12,182 bases of DNA, taken from assembly GCA_947311645.1 (NCBI GenBank), contig CAMZKZ010000043.1:1-12182 (forward strand), read 5' to 3'. Of the stretch, positions 1-7,767 are shown one piece after another. Position 1 is the stretch's first letter. Every line of letters starts with the position of its first letter. The notes under the pieces were generated by a model. It was given only the letters and a program-made list of their open reading frames with translations, was not told the origin of the DNA and ran no database searches. This DNA is from an uncultured Candidatus Altimarinota bacterium (GTDB taxonomy: Bacteria > Patescibacteriota > Gracilibacteria > CAIRYL01). The position numbers and the translations under genes are program-made.

Positions 1-249
1 ATTGAATATGGAGCAATAAAAATGAATATTGATACTGATATGCAATGGGCTTTTACAACTGGAATAAAAAATTATATCACAAGTAAAATAGATTATCTTC
101 AAACACAAATTGGAAACCCTGATGGAGATGACCTTCCAAATAAAAAATATTATGATCCACGGAAATATTTACGAGCAGGAGAAGAAACTTTTGTTACTCG
201 ACTCGAACAAGCTTTTTCTGAATTAAATTGCATCAATAGAAATGCATAA
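1..249 (+). CDS. fbaA: Class II fructose-bisphosphate aldolase, C-terminal part (5' end outside window)
   Basis: The aldolase interconverts fructose-1,6-bisphosphate with dihydroxyacetone phosphate and glyceraldehyde-3-phosphate in cytosolic glycolysis and gluconeogenesis. The reading frame is open from base 1, so the ATG at 22 is an internal Met and 82 C-terminal residues are visible. They match the end of class IIA (FbaA-type) aldolases closely: KMNIDTDMQWAF carries the Asn and Asp that correspond to E. coli active-site Asn286 and Asp288, and NKKYYDPRKYLRAG carries the Arg that corresponds to phosphate-binding Arg331. The tail LEQAFSELN also fits the family. The zinc ligands lie upstream and cannot be checked. 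The gene ends with TAA and is followed 29 bases later by a hairpin terminator, so it is the last gene of its transcript. I recognise the family from sequence memory and am sure of it. Confidence 0.94.
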   Translation: MEYGAIKMNIDTDMQWAFTTGIKNYITSKIDYLQTQIGNPDGDDLPNKKYYDPRKYLRAGEETFVTRLEQAFSELNCINRNA

Positions 250-278
250 AAAATAATTCAAATACACCAACAAATTTT

Positions 279-308
279 AAAATAAGTACATTTTTTTGTA
301 CTTATTTT
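279..308 (+). terminator. Rho-independent terminator after the aldolase gene
   Basis: A perfect 12-bp inverted repeat (279-290 and 297-308, core ATAAGTACA/TGTACTTAT) encloses a six-T loop and runs into further T bases up to 311. The stem is mostly A-T. The mirrored A and T tracts could also let it stop transcription on the other strand, but no minus-strand gene approaches it. Confidence 0.8.
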
Positions 309-344
309 TTTATATACTATACACTTGCATCACATTACACGACA

Positions 345-350
345 TATACT
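345..350 (+). promoter_or_regulatory. Candidate -10 box for the RND transporter gene
   Basis: TATACT lies 14 bases before the ATG at 365, which would give a very short leader of about 8 bases. A second TATACT occurs at 313-318, 32 bases upstream. No convincing -35 box stands at 16-18 bases: TTGCAT at 325-330 is only 14 bases away. The same TATACT hexamer precedes rpsJ and purL, which is the main reason to list it. Confidence 0.4.
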
Positions 351-364
351 TTTTCATTATAAAA

Positions 365-3300
365 ATGTTTACAGCTATTGCAAAATTTTTTCTCAATAAT
401 AAAGCACTCTCATGGCTTATTATAGTTTTTATCATAATAAGCGGAGGAATAGGATTTATATCGATGCCACAACAATACAACCCAGAAGTAACACTTCCTG
501 CATTTAGTGTACAAACAACATTTGCTGGTGCAACAGCACAAGAAGTACAAAAATTTGTAACAAATGAAATTGAAGAAAAACTTGCAGAAATAAATGGTGT
601 AGATATTATATCATCTCAATCATTTGAAGGTGGACAATCTATAGTACGAGTACAATTTTTAGTAGGAGAAGATTTAGAAAATGCAAAAGTAAAAATTTTT
701 TCTAAAATAAGCGAAAATCTCAACCTTGCCCAAAACCCAAATATCTCTCAACCGCTCATCAAAACTATTTCTCCAGACGATATCGCAATAGGAGTATGGT
801 CTCTTACTTCAAGTCAAATTTCCGAAGATGCTATTAGAAAAAAAGCTATTACCATCAGCCAAGAACTCCAACAAATAAAAGGAATTGCAAATATTTCAGT
901 AAACGGTGGAGAACGACAAGCATTAAAAATAATTGTAAACCCAGATAAACTAAAAGCACAAAACCTTTCACTCGAAGAAGTTGCCAATACCATAAAAATA
1001 AACAACGGAAGAGCTATTATTGGAAATCTCAGAACAAACACAGTATTACATGAAATTGAAATTGATACCGCTATCAACTCTCCAGAAAAAGCAAAAGATA
1101 TTGTTATTGGAAACGGAATTACACTTGGTGATATCGCTACTATAAAAACTGCATACACAGAAAAAACATCATATACAACACTTTATCACAAAGACCAAGT
1201 TCATACTCAATCTGCAGTATTTCTTTCTATTGCAAAACGAAAAGGAGAAAATACTTCTGATGTAATGAATCGAGTATTTACCAAAATAAACGAAATTTCT
1301 CAACGACAAGAATATCAACATATAACATTTCATAATGTTCGAAACACTGCACAAATTGCAGAAGATTCAATATTTGGACTCGGAACAAACCTTCTTCAAA
1401 GTATTGCAATTGTAATGGCTATCCTCATGATATTTTTAGGTGGGCGTGCTGCATCTCTTGTTGCTATTGCCATTCCCCTCTCCCTCATGATGGTATTTTT
1501 AATAGGAGCAATGGGAGACCAAACAATGAACAAAGTAACACTTTTTGCCCTTATTTTATCCCTTGGACTTCTTGTTGATTCTGCGACAGTCGTTGTGGAA
1601 AATATTTACAGAACATTGCAAATTGACGATAACCGAGATACGCATACAAAAATAGCAGATGCCGTAGGCGAAGTAGGACTTGGACTTTTTCTTTCAACTC
1701 TAACATCAGTTATTGTCTTTTTACCACTCACACAAATTTCTGGAATGATGGGGGCATATATGGGACCACTCGCATTTTTTGTTCCCGCAGCACTCATCTG
1801 CTCACTCTTTATTGCATATGTTATTATTCCATTTTTAGCACAATTTTTCTTAAAAATCACACCACACAAGAGCACAGAAAAAAGTATCCAACTGCAATCA
1901 GGGGAAGAAATTCCTACTGCTCATATCGCTCCAGATAAAAAGAACCTATCTTTTTTTGATCGACTACAAAATTGGTATGGAAACACAATTCAATCAATAC
2001 TCAATAGTAATACGAAACAAAAAGCTATACTCGGTGTTACATTTTTTACTCTTTTTGCAATTTTCAGCTTTATCCCATTACAATTAGTGCATTTTCAAAT
2101 GCTTCCAAAAGCAGATAATAAAACACTATGGGTTACACTCGACAAACAAGAAGGAACAAATAGCACAGAAACACAGCATCTTGCACAAACAATTCAAGAA
2201 AAAATTTCCACTCTTTCAGATATAGAAAACATTACACTTTTTACAGGACAAGCACCTATTGCCGATTTCAATGGATTATTTCGAGGATTTTCTGGACGAA
2301 TAGGAGAACACCAATCAAGCCTTCTTGTTAGCTTTACCGACACAAAAGAGAAAACATCAGAAGAAAAAGCAATAGAAATTCGCAAGACCATTACACCGCT
2401 TGCAGAAGCAGAAAATGCAATTGTTCGAGTTGTAGAAGATCCTCCTGGTCCACCAGTATTTTCAACACTTGTGGTGCGAATTCTTTCAGAAAATACCAAT
2501 GCACAAAATACTACAAGAAAAATTGTAGAAAAAATTCTCCATACTACCGATGGAGTAGTAGATATAGATTCTTCTCAACAACACCTATACCCACGAAGTA
2601 CACTTGTTATTGATCATAAAAAAGCAAAAGAAAACAATATCTCGGCATACACTATTTACAACACATTAAATCTTGCTGTAAAACCAGAAATAATCTCGAG
2701 CTTTTCGACAAACAATGCAAAAGAAGAGTCGGTTATAGAATTTTCTATTCCAAAAAATAAACGACAAACAATAGAAGATATACAAAAAATATCTGTAAAA
2801 AATATGCAAGGAAAAATGATTCCTATTTCGAGTGTTACACGCATTATAAAAAATACTTCAGCACAACCATTACTCAAATACGAACACAAAAAAGAGTCTG
2901 AAATTTATGCAGAAATGGAAAAAAGAAGTGTAATATATGCAATCATCGATACAATATTTGCATTATACAATGATAAATATAACGACACTTTCTCTATTAC
3001 AAGTTTTTCACTATACGGTATAGATCTTATCGATAAACAAACAAATGAAGCTGTTCGAATTGAATGGGGTGGTGAGTTCGAAATGACTCTTGATAATTTT
3101 AGAGACTTACTTATTGCTCTTGCTGTTGCATTTTCACTTGTATATGCAATTCTCGTTGGGCAATTTAAATCATTCACAATTCCTTTACTCATTATGGCAA
3201 CAGTACCACTTGCTTTCATTGGAATTCTTCCAGGATTTGCTATTCTTGATGCGATAAATGGAACATTTTTAACCGCAACTGCACTTATAGGATTTATTGC

Positions 3301-3595
3301 ACTGCTTGGGATTGTGGTAAACAATGCAATTATTTACCTTGAATATTTGGAAATTTTAAAACAACAAAAAATGGAATTAAAAGAAGCACTGATTGAAACC
3401 GGAAAAACACGACTACGACCAATACTTCTTACTTCAATCACCACTGTTCTTGGATCTCTCACCATTGCAGGAGACCCTGTTTGGTCTGGACTCGCATGGT
3501 CTATTGTGTTTGGACTTTCTTTTTCTGCAATACTAACACTTGGTGTTTTTCCAATTTTATACTACAGAAATCAGAAAAATGTGTGGAAGAAGTAA
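365..3595 (+). CDS. RND-family (AcrB/HAE-like) efflux transporter permease
   Basis: A 1076-residue inner-membrane permease of the resistance-nodulation-division superfamily, which exports substrates using the proton gradient. The layout is typical: TM1 at about 14-33, a large exterior loop to about 341, TM2-6 at about 345-498, TM7 at about 554-572, a second loop to about 911, then TM8-12 to about 1067. The TM4 motif LGLLVDSATVVVEN keeps the Asp matching AcrB Asp407 (D405) but has Ser406 where AcrB has Asp408. In TM10, GIVVNNAII has Asn986 where AcrB has Lys940. The TM11 motif RLRPILLTS is kept. The substrate cannot be told. No periplasmic adaptor (AcrA-like) or TolC-like gene is nearby. The ATG at 365 is chosen because MFTAIAKFFLNNKALSWLI is a normal RND N-terminus; an open frame extends back to 296 through the terminator and promoter region. 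No SD sequence is present. Its stop lies 14 bases from that of the opposing SLH gene. Confidence 0.93.
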   Translation: MFTAIAKFFLNNKALSWLIIVFIIISGGIGFISMPQQYNPEVTLPAFSVQTTFAGATAQEVQKFVTNEIEEKLAEINGVDIISSQSFEGGQSIVRVQFLVGEDLENAKVKIFSKISENLNLAQNPNISQPLIKTISPDDIAIGVWSLTSSQISEDAIRKKAITISQELQQIKGIANISVNGGERQALKIIVNPDKLKAQNLSLEEVANTIKINNGRAIIGNLRTNTVLHEIEIDTAINSPEKAKDIVIGNGITLGDIATIKTAYTEKTSYTTLYHKDQVHTQSAVFLSIAKRKGENTSDVMNRVFTKINEISQRQEYQHITFHNVRNTAQIAEDSIFGLGTNLLQSIAIVMAILMIFLGGRAASLVAIAIPLSLMMVFLIGAMGDQTMNKVTLFALILSLGLLVDSATVVVENIYRTLQIDDNRDTHTKIADAVGEVGLGLFLSTLTSVIVFLPLTQISGMMGAYMGPLAFFVPAALICSLFIAYVIIPFLAQFFLKITPHKSTEKSIQLQSGEEIPTAHIAPDKKNLSFFDRLQNWYGNTIQSILNSNTKQKAILGVTFFTLFAIFSFIPLQLVHFQMLPKADNKTLWVTLDKQEGTNSTETQHLAQTIQEKISTLSDIENITLFTGQAPIADFNGLFRGFSGRIGEHQSSLLVSFTDTKEKTSEEKAIEIRKTITPLAEAENAIVRVVEDPPGPPVFSTLVVRILSENTNAQNTTRKIVEKILHTTDGVVDIDSSQQHLYPRSTLVIDHKKAKENNISAYTIYNTLNLAVKPEIISSFSTNNAKEESVIEFSIPKNKRQTIEDIQKISVKNMQGKMIPISSVTRIIKNTSAQPLLKYEHKKESEIYAEMEKRSVIYAIIDTIFALYNDKYNDTFSITSFSLYGIDLIDKQTNEAVRIEWGGEFEMTLDNFRDLLIALAVAFSLVYAILVGQFKSFTIPLLIMATVPLAFIGILPGFAILDAINGTFLTATALIGFIALLGIVVNNAIIYLEYLEILKQQKMELKEALIETGKTRLRPILLTSITTVLGSLTIAGDPVWSGLAWSIVFGLSFSAILTLGVFPILYYRNQKNVWKK

Positions 3596-3609
3596 GCAAA
3601 ATATTTTTC

Positions 3610-5733
3610 CTACTCACTCCCAATAATTGTTAAATACACAATTCCACTTTTACTCACCACAAGAGACAAACCATACGAAGATTTTTGCTGAAAAAAATCT
3701 GATAATATTGCTGGATTTTCTTCAAAATACTCTTTCATTTTTTTGGGAGATTGATGAGATAAAACAAATATCCCAACACTTTTTGTAATATTATAGGTAT
3801 CTAAAATATTTTTCCAACTTTCTCCTGTTGAAAAATCTGTTTGTGCCCCCTCTTTTTCTCCCATAATTTTTGACCAATCTTCAGATGCATTTTGTAAAAT
3901 AATCTCTGTATTTTTATCTGGAAATTTTTCAGAAATATAATTATATAAATCAAGTGTTCCTGTTTCAATATCCGACTGATTCAACACTGTATTTTGAAAA
4001 ACCTCTACCAGCAACACCTCTCCATTCTCTAAAACTGCTGATGCGACTCCAACAAATTCAAGATCTGGATTTAATAATGTTTTCCTATGCGTAGGTGAAT
4101 ATTCCAAACCAAGAGTTGCAAATGCAGCACCACGAGAATGTGTAGCCAAATTTTCCGCCAACGAACTTGTCAGACCATAATCCGACCGCATATCATTTAC
4201 ACTTAGCCCTTCTGGAGTATAATGACTTAAATAGTTTCGCTCTTTCATATCTCTTACCCTCACCTGTGCCAAAGAATTTAATTCAACCTTTTCTTTCAAT
4301 AAAGGAATGTTTTTTGATTTCCGTAAAATATTTATGAGTTGAATAATTTGCGAAGTATTTGCATTTACTACATCTGTATTTTTTGCAGAATACTCAAGAA
4401 TATCCATATTATTTGGTAAAATTGGAAAAAATCCATACGGTGTTACCGGAACAACCGCCTTTGCTAAACCAGATGCATCAGAAATTTCAATTATATAAAG
4501 ATCTCGTACCTGTGGAATAAATTCCACAACGAGAGATTTCTCATTCCGCACAATAAGAGATTTTTCATACATCTTTTCAGAAGAATTTAAAACATATGCT
4601 TTATACAACGATAAATTTTCAGTACTTTCACTATTTTTTAGCGTAATTTCTACAGATATTTTTTTATTCGGAAATCCATATTGATATGTTGTTGCATCAT
4701 AATTTATTACAAAATCATTACTCACATACGGAGTAAATTTTGTATACAGTGGCAAAATAAATCGTGCTCGCTCAGAAGAATCTTGCGTGATACGAAATTG
4801 AACTAACCCAATTTCAAAATTCTGAAAAAAATCTGTTTCAAATTGAAGCGTACCACCTTTCACGGTTAAAGACTTTGTAACCAATTGTCCATTTTTTTTT
4901 CTTTGAGATACCACTATCTCAAACACTTCAAAACTATTTGCATTCCATTGCAATTTCATCTTTCCCTCTGCAAATAAAGCATTTACATGCAAAGGAGACA
5001 ATTTCCCTGAAAGATCCGCAGAAAGAACATTTGAATTCACTCCATTAGATTTTCCAAAAATATTTGCCGTATTCAGCAAATATCTATACATATACAGTGC
5101 TACTTCCCCACGAGTAAGCACATCTCCTGCATACGAATATAAACGAGTTCGCTCCGCATCTGAATACACAGTATTAAATAAATGTAATTCATTTGCTGCA
5201 TCAAAATATGGTGCAAACCACTCTTCCCCCTCTTGAAGAGAACGCACACTCACACCATTAATTTCTATAATCATTTTAATTAACTCTGCTCTATTTACCC
5301 TTCGAGTTGGATTAAACTTCCCACTTCCAGCCTCTCCCAAAGGATTTATAACTCCCATTTTTTTTGCAGTATAAATATAATCAGTATACCATTTTGAAGG
5401 CAAAACATCAGAGTAAACATACTGATTTCCTGCGGTAAACAAAGATTTTTTAGACGCTCCCAATAATAATTTTACAGCCTCAACTCGTGAAATTTCATTC
5501 CCTGGAGCAAATGTATTATCAGAATACCCATTCACCATTTCATGCGTATATAAATAAGTAATAGCATCAAATGCTTTGTCATCTGGAGAAACATCTAAAA
5601 AAAATGGAAACCTCGAATTTTCATCTCCAACTGACACATCTGTTGATGCGTATGCAGAAAAACAGAACAACAGAGAAAATAAAGAAAACACTGCCAAAAC
5701 TGTGGAACGAGAAAACATATATATATAATTCAT
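3610..5733 (-). CDS. Secreted SLH-repeat and CAP-domain surface protein
   Basis: A 707-residue exported protein. Residues 1-30 form a signal peptide with a hydrophobic core ending in AYA. Three SLH repeats follow (about 45-92, 107-155 and 171-220), with typical FxDV and GYSDNTFAPGNEISRVEAV features; SLH domains normally bind cell-wall polymers and anchor proteins to the envelope. Residues 240-440 look beta-rich and match no family I recognise. A CAP/SCP domain spans about 461-580, with the usual pocket residues in LSHYTPEG (H504), LAENLA (E527) and YSPTHR (H549). The last 125 residues are unassigned but end in a stretch resembling the end of a CAP domain. The role is probably wall-anchored, with an unknown CAP activity. 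Start choice is uncertain: ATG at 5733 is used, ATG at 5718 gives an equally good signal peptide, and a GTG at 5763 is possible. The stop is TAG, the only one in the window. It is divergent from tuf and convergent with the RND gene. Confidence 0.9.
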   Translation of the reverse strand: MNYIYMFSRSTVLAVFSLFSLLFCFSAYASTDVSVGDENSRFPFFLDVSPDDKAFDAITYLYTHEMVNGYSDNTFAPGNEISRVEAVKLLLGASKKSLFTAGNQYVYSDVLPSKWYTDYIYTAKKMGVINPLGEAGSGKFNPTRRVNRAELIKMIIEINGVSVRSLQEGEEWFAPYFDAANELHLFNTVYSDAERTRLYSYAGDVLTRGEVALYMYRYLLNTANIFGKSNGVNSNVLSADLSGKLSPLHVNALFAEGKMKLQWNANSFEVFEIVVSQRKKNGQLVTKSLTVKGGTLQFETDFFQNFEIGLVQFRITQDSSERARFILPLYTKFTPYVSNDFVINYDATTYQYGFPNKKISVEITLKNSESTENLSLYKAYVLNSSEKMYEKSLIVRNEKSLVVEFIPQVRDLYIIEISDASGLAKAVVPVTPYGFFPILPNNMDILEYSAKNTDVVNANTSQIIQLINILRKSKNIPLLKEKVELNSLAQVRVRDMKERNYLSHYTPEGLSVNDMRSDYGLTSSLAENLATHSRGAAFATLGLEYSPTHRKTLLNPDLEFVGVASAVLENGEVLLVEVFQNTVLNQSDIETGTLDLYNYISEKFPDKNTEIILQNASEDWSKIMGEKEGAQTDFSTGESWKNILDTYNITKSVGIFVLSHQSPKKMKEYFEENPAILSDFFQQKSSYGLSLVVSKSGIVYLTIIGSE

Positions 5734-5775
5734 AATATTTGTAATATTTTGTAATAATAACACGACTATTAAAGT

Positions 5776-5781
5776 ACTATA
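5776..5781 (-). promoter_or_regulatory. Candidate -10 box for the SLH-CAP gene
   Basis: On the minus strand TATAGT lies 42 bases before the ATG at 5733, giving a leader of roughly 35 bases. No clear -35 box is visible at 16-18 bases. It sits in the 154-bp spacer shared with the divergent tuf gene. A competing AT-rich candidate, TATTAT just before the ATG at 5718, would suit that shorter start instead. Confidence 0.35.
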
Positions 5782-5824
5782 AGCCTAACATAAAACAAAG
5801 ACGTAGAGAACGCTGAAAAACAAT

Positions 5825-5853
5825 TTGACAGAAGTATAGAGTTTTGGGAAAAT
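5825..5853 (+). promoter_or_regulatory. Candidate tuf promoter
   Basis: TTGACA at 5825-5830 is a perfect sigma-70-type -35 box. At exactly 17 bases stands GAAAAT (5848-5853), which matches the -10 consensus at four of six positions. A start near 5860 would give a leader of about 28 bases, AT-rich and without an SD sequence. The -10 is the weak part of this call. Confidence 0.45.
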
Positions 5854-5887
5854 GCTTATCGACGTATTAAATTTTAATTTTTATTTT

Positions 5888-7075
5888 ATGGCAGATTACG
5901 TACGAGATAAAGACCACGTTAATGTTGGAACAATTGGTCATGTAGATCATGGGAAAACAACTTTAACAGCGGCAATTACAACTGTGGCAGCTACAAAAAT
6001 GGGAGGAGATGCAAAAGCATTTGACCAAATTGATAACGCTCCTGAAGAAAAAGCACGAGGTATAACTATTTCAGCTTCACATGTTGAATATGAAACAGAA
6101 AATCGACATTACGCTCATGTAGATTGTCCAGGACATGCTGATTATGTAAAAAACATGATTACTGGTGCTGCTCAAATGGATGGTGCGATTCTTGTGTGTG
6201 CTGCGTCTGATGGACCAATGCCACAAACTCGAGAACATATTCTTCTTGCAGGACAAGTAAATGTTCCAGCTATCGTTGTTTTCATGAATAAATGTGACAT
6301 GGTAGATGATGAAGAACTTCTTGAACTTATTGAAATGGAACTTCGAGAACTTCTTTCTATGTATAACTTTCCAGGAGATGATATTCCTTTCATTCAAGGT
6401 TCAGCTCTAAAAGCACTTGAAAATCCTTCTGATTTTGATGGTGATGCAAAATGTATTCTTGATCTTCTTGATGCTCTTGATAATTACATCCCTCTTCCAG
6501 AACGACTTATTGACCAAGATTTCTTAGCTCCTATTGAAGATGTATTCTCAATTAAAGGACGAGGAACTGTAGTTACTGGACGAATTGAAACAGGGAAAGT
6601 AACGGTTGGAGATGAAATTGAAATTGTTGGTATTCGAGAAACTCGAAAAGCAACTGTTACAGGAGTTGAAATGTTTAACAAATCACTTCAAGAAGGACTT
6701 GCTGGAGACAATGCTGGTATTCTACTTCGAGGTATTGAACGAGATGATGTTGAACGAGGACAAGTTCTTGCAAAACCAGGAACAATTACTCCACATACAG
6801 AGTTTGAAGCAGAAGTATATGTTCTTTCTAAAGATGAAGGAGGACGACATACTCCATTCTTCTCTGGATATAAACCTCAATTCTACATCCGAACAACTGA
6901 TGTTACAGGAGATATTACTCTTCCAGAAGGAGTAGAAATGGTTATGCCTGGTGATAACGTTAAAATGATTGTTAAACTTGGAGACGCAATTGCACTACAA
7001 GACCAAACTAAATTCGCAATCCGAGAAGGAGGACGAACTGTTGGAGCAGGAGTTATTACGAAAATCCTTAAATAA
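5888..7075 (+). CDS. tuf: Translation elongation factor Tu
   Basis: EF-Tu (395 residues) is the GTPase that delivers aminoacyl-tRNA to the ribosome. All the G motifs are in place: GHVDHGKT (P-loop), RGITI (switch I), DCPGHADY (switch II), NKCD (guanine specificity) and GSALKAL. Domains 2 and 3 follow, with KGRGTVVTGRIETG and the C-terminal GGRTVGAGVITKILK. The start at 5888 gives MADYVRDKDHVNVGTIGH, the family's normal N-terminus. An in-frame ATG at 5852 would add 12 residues but lies inside the likely promoter and is rejected. All 17 Arg codons are CGA, which is striking for so highly expressed a gene. The leader has no SD sequence but a run of T-rich bases right up to the ATG. rpsJ follows after 128 bases, the usual tuf-rpsJ order, with no clear terminator between them. 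Confidence 0.99.
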   Translation: MADYVRDKDHVNVGTIGHVDHGKTTLTAAITTVAATKMGGDAKAFDQIDNAPEEKARGITISASHVEYETENRHYAHVDCPGHADYVKNMITGAAQMDGAILVCAASDGPMPQTREHILLAGQVNVPAIVVFMNKCDMVDDEELLELIEMELRELLSMYNFPGDDIPFIQGSALKALENPSDFDGDAKCILDLLDALDNYIPLPERLIDQDFLAPIEDVFSIKGRGTVVTGRIETGKVTVGDEIEIVGIRETRKATVTGVEMFNKSLQEGLAGDNAGILLRGIERDDVERGQVLAKPGTITPHTEFEAEVYVLSKDEGGRHTPFFSGYKPQFYIRTTDVTGDITLPEGVEMVMPGDNVKMIVKLGDAIALQDQTKFAIREGGRTVGAGVITKILK

Positions 7076-7153
7076 TTTTTAAGTATTTATAACACCAATA
7101 ATAGTAAACTTCTTTTCATAATTTTCTTTGTTTATTATGCTGTATTTACAGAA

Positions 7154-7181
7154 TTACAAGTAAAATTATATTTTATATACT
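7154..7181 (+). promoter_or_regulatory. Candidate rpsJ promoter
   Basis: TTACAA (7154-7159) and TATACT (7176-7181) are spaced by 16 bases, a reasonable sigma-70-type pair. Transcription starting near 7188 would give a leader of about 16 bases, rich in pyrimidines and lacking an SD sequence. Read-through from tuf is also possible, as no terminator separates the genes. Confidence 0.5.
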
Positions 7182-7203
7182 GATCTTTTACATCTTATTT
7201 CCT

Positions 7204-7539
7204 ATGGCAAAAGCCACTGATAACGGTGCTGCGGCACCAAAAGTACGAATTATTTTAAAGAGTTTTGATCATTCTTTAATTGATGAATCTGCCAAGATTA
7301 TTGTTGAAGCTGCAGAACGTGGTGGAGCAATAGTTGCAGGCCCTGTCCCTCTTCCTGTTAAAATAAAACGATTTACGGTTAATAAATCTACTTTCGTTAA
7401 TAAAACAGCACGAGAACAATTTGAATTAAGAAATCATAAACGATTAATTGATTTATCTGAGGCCACTCCGAAAACTATTGAATCTCTTTCTTCGTTACAC
7501 TTACCATCAGGAGTAGAAATTTCTATTCAAATGAAATAA
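7204..7539 (+). CDS. rpsJ: Small ribosomal subunit protein uS10
   Basis: S10 (111 residues) is part of the 30S head and, in many bacteria, binds NusB in transcription antitermination. Family features are clear: VRIILKSFDHSLIDESAKIIVEAA, GPVPLPVKIKRFTVNKSTFVNK, the AREQFELRNHKRLIDL block and a GVEISIQMK end. A short Ala-rich N-terminal extension of about 8-10 residues precedes the usual start. The ATG at 7204 is preceded by TTATTTCCT, with no SD sequence. The odd point is context: S10 is normally followed at once by rplC, rplD and rplW, but here a strong terminator follows 23 bases after the stop and the next gene is purL. Arg codons are four CGA, one CGT and one AGA. Confidence 0.98.
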   Translation: MAKATDNGAAAPKVRIILKSFDHSLIDESAKIIVEAAERGGAIVAGPVPLPVKIKRFTVNKSTFVNKTAREQFELRNHKRLIDLSEATPKTIESLSSLHLPSGVEISIQMK

Positions 7540-7562
7540 GAATGTGTTTGTGATACTTATAT

Positions 7563-7600
7563 ACAAAAAAACCGACTATATCTATAGTCGGTTTTTTTGT
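7563..7600. terminator. Strong bidirectional terminator after rpsJ
   Basis: A perfect 18-bp inverted repeat (7563-7580 and 7583-7600) has a GC-containing core, CCGACTATA/TATAGTCGG, flanked by a seven-A tract on one side and a seven-T tract on the other. The formal spacer is two bases, so the innermost A-T pairs probably open to form the loop. It should stop transcripts leaving rpsJ and any coming from the right. Confidence 0.92.
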
Positions 7601-7602
7601 AT

Positions 7603-7638
7603 TCTTATATTTGCTCTTATATTTGCTCTTATATTTTT
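7603..7638. repeat. 12-bp tandem repeat, nearly three copies
   Basis: The unit TCTTATATTTGC occurs at 7603-7614 and 7615-7626 without change. A third copy at 7627-7638 keeps the first ten bases and ends in TT. It directly follows the rpsJ terminator. No function is evident; replication slippage in AT-rich DNA is the simplest origin. Confidence 0.85.
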
Positions 7639-7739
7639 TCTTTCCTCTCAAAAGTAGACCTCTCTATAGAGTATACATTTTATATTGTATTTTTTTTATA
7701 AAATATAAAATTTATGTTTTATAAAATGGAAAAACAGTG

Positions 7740-7763
7740 TAATATTTTAATATAAAAATATTA
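7740..7763. repeat. AT-only inverted repeat beside the purL -10 box
   Basis: TAATATTTT (7740-7748) and its exact reverse complement (7755-7763) are separated by six bases. The right arm overlaps the first two bases of the TATACT at 7762-7767, a position where a repressor could act. It does not resemble the Bacillus PurBox. Being only A and T in an AT-rich spacer, it may be chance. Confidence 0.4.
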
Positions 7764-7767
7764 TACT
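7762..7767 (+). promoter_or_regulatory. Candidate -10 box for purL
   Basis: TATACT lies 26 bases before the purL ATG. Transcription from about 7774 would give a leader of some 20 bases that is almost all pyrimidine (CTCC, TTATTTT, CTCCACTTTCTC). No convincing -35 box is seen. The strong terminator upstream means purL needs its own promoter, which supports the call. Confidence 0.5.

Noticed and set aside
296..364. Upstream extension of the RND reading frame
   Set aside because: It overlaps the aldolase terminator hairpin and its residues are not RND-like; the ATG at 365 gives the normal N-terminus.
5852..5887. In-frame upstream ATG that would lengthen EF-Tu by 12 residues
   Set aside because: The extension matches no EF-Tu N-terminus and lies in the likely promoter; MADYVRDKDHVNVG at 5888 is the family start.
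6606..6935. A 109-codon plus-strand open frame inside tuf
   Set aside because: It is a shifted-frame shadow of the EF-Tu coding sequence with low-complexity content and no family features.
7101..7138. Hairpin between tuf and rpsJ (9-bp stem with one G-T pair, 20-base loop)
   Set aside because: The stem is A-T rich, the loop is large and no T tract follows, so it is not a credible terminator or attenuator.
7714..7755. A 13-codon open frame upstream of purL that could be a leader peptide
   Set aside because: It lies mostly upstream of the likely purL transcription start, has no SD sequence and is of chance length in AT-rich DNA.
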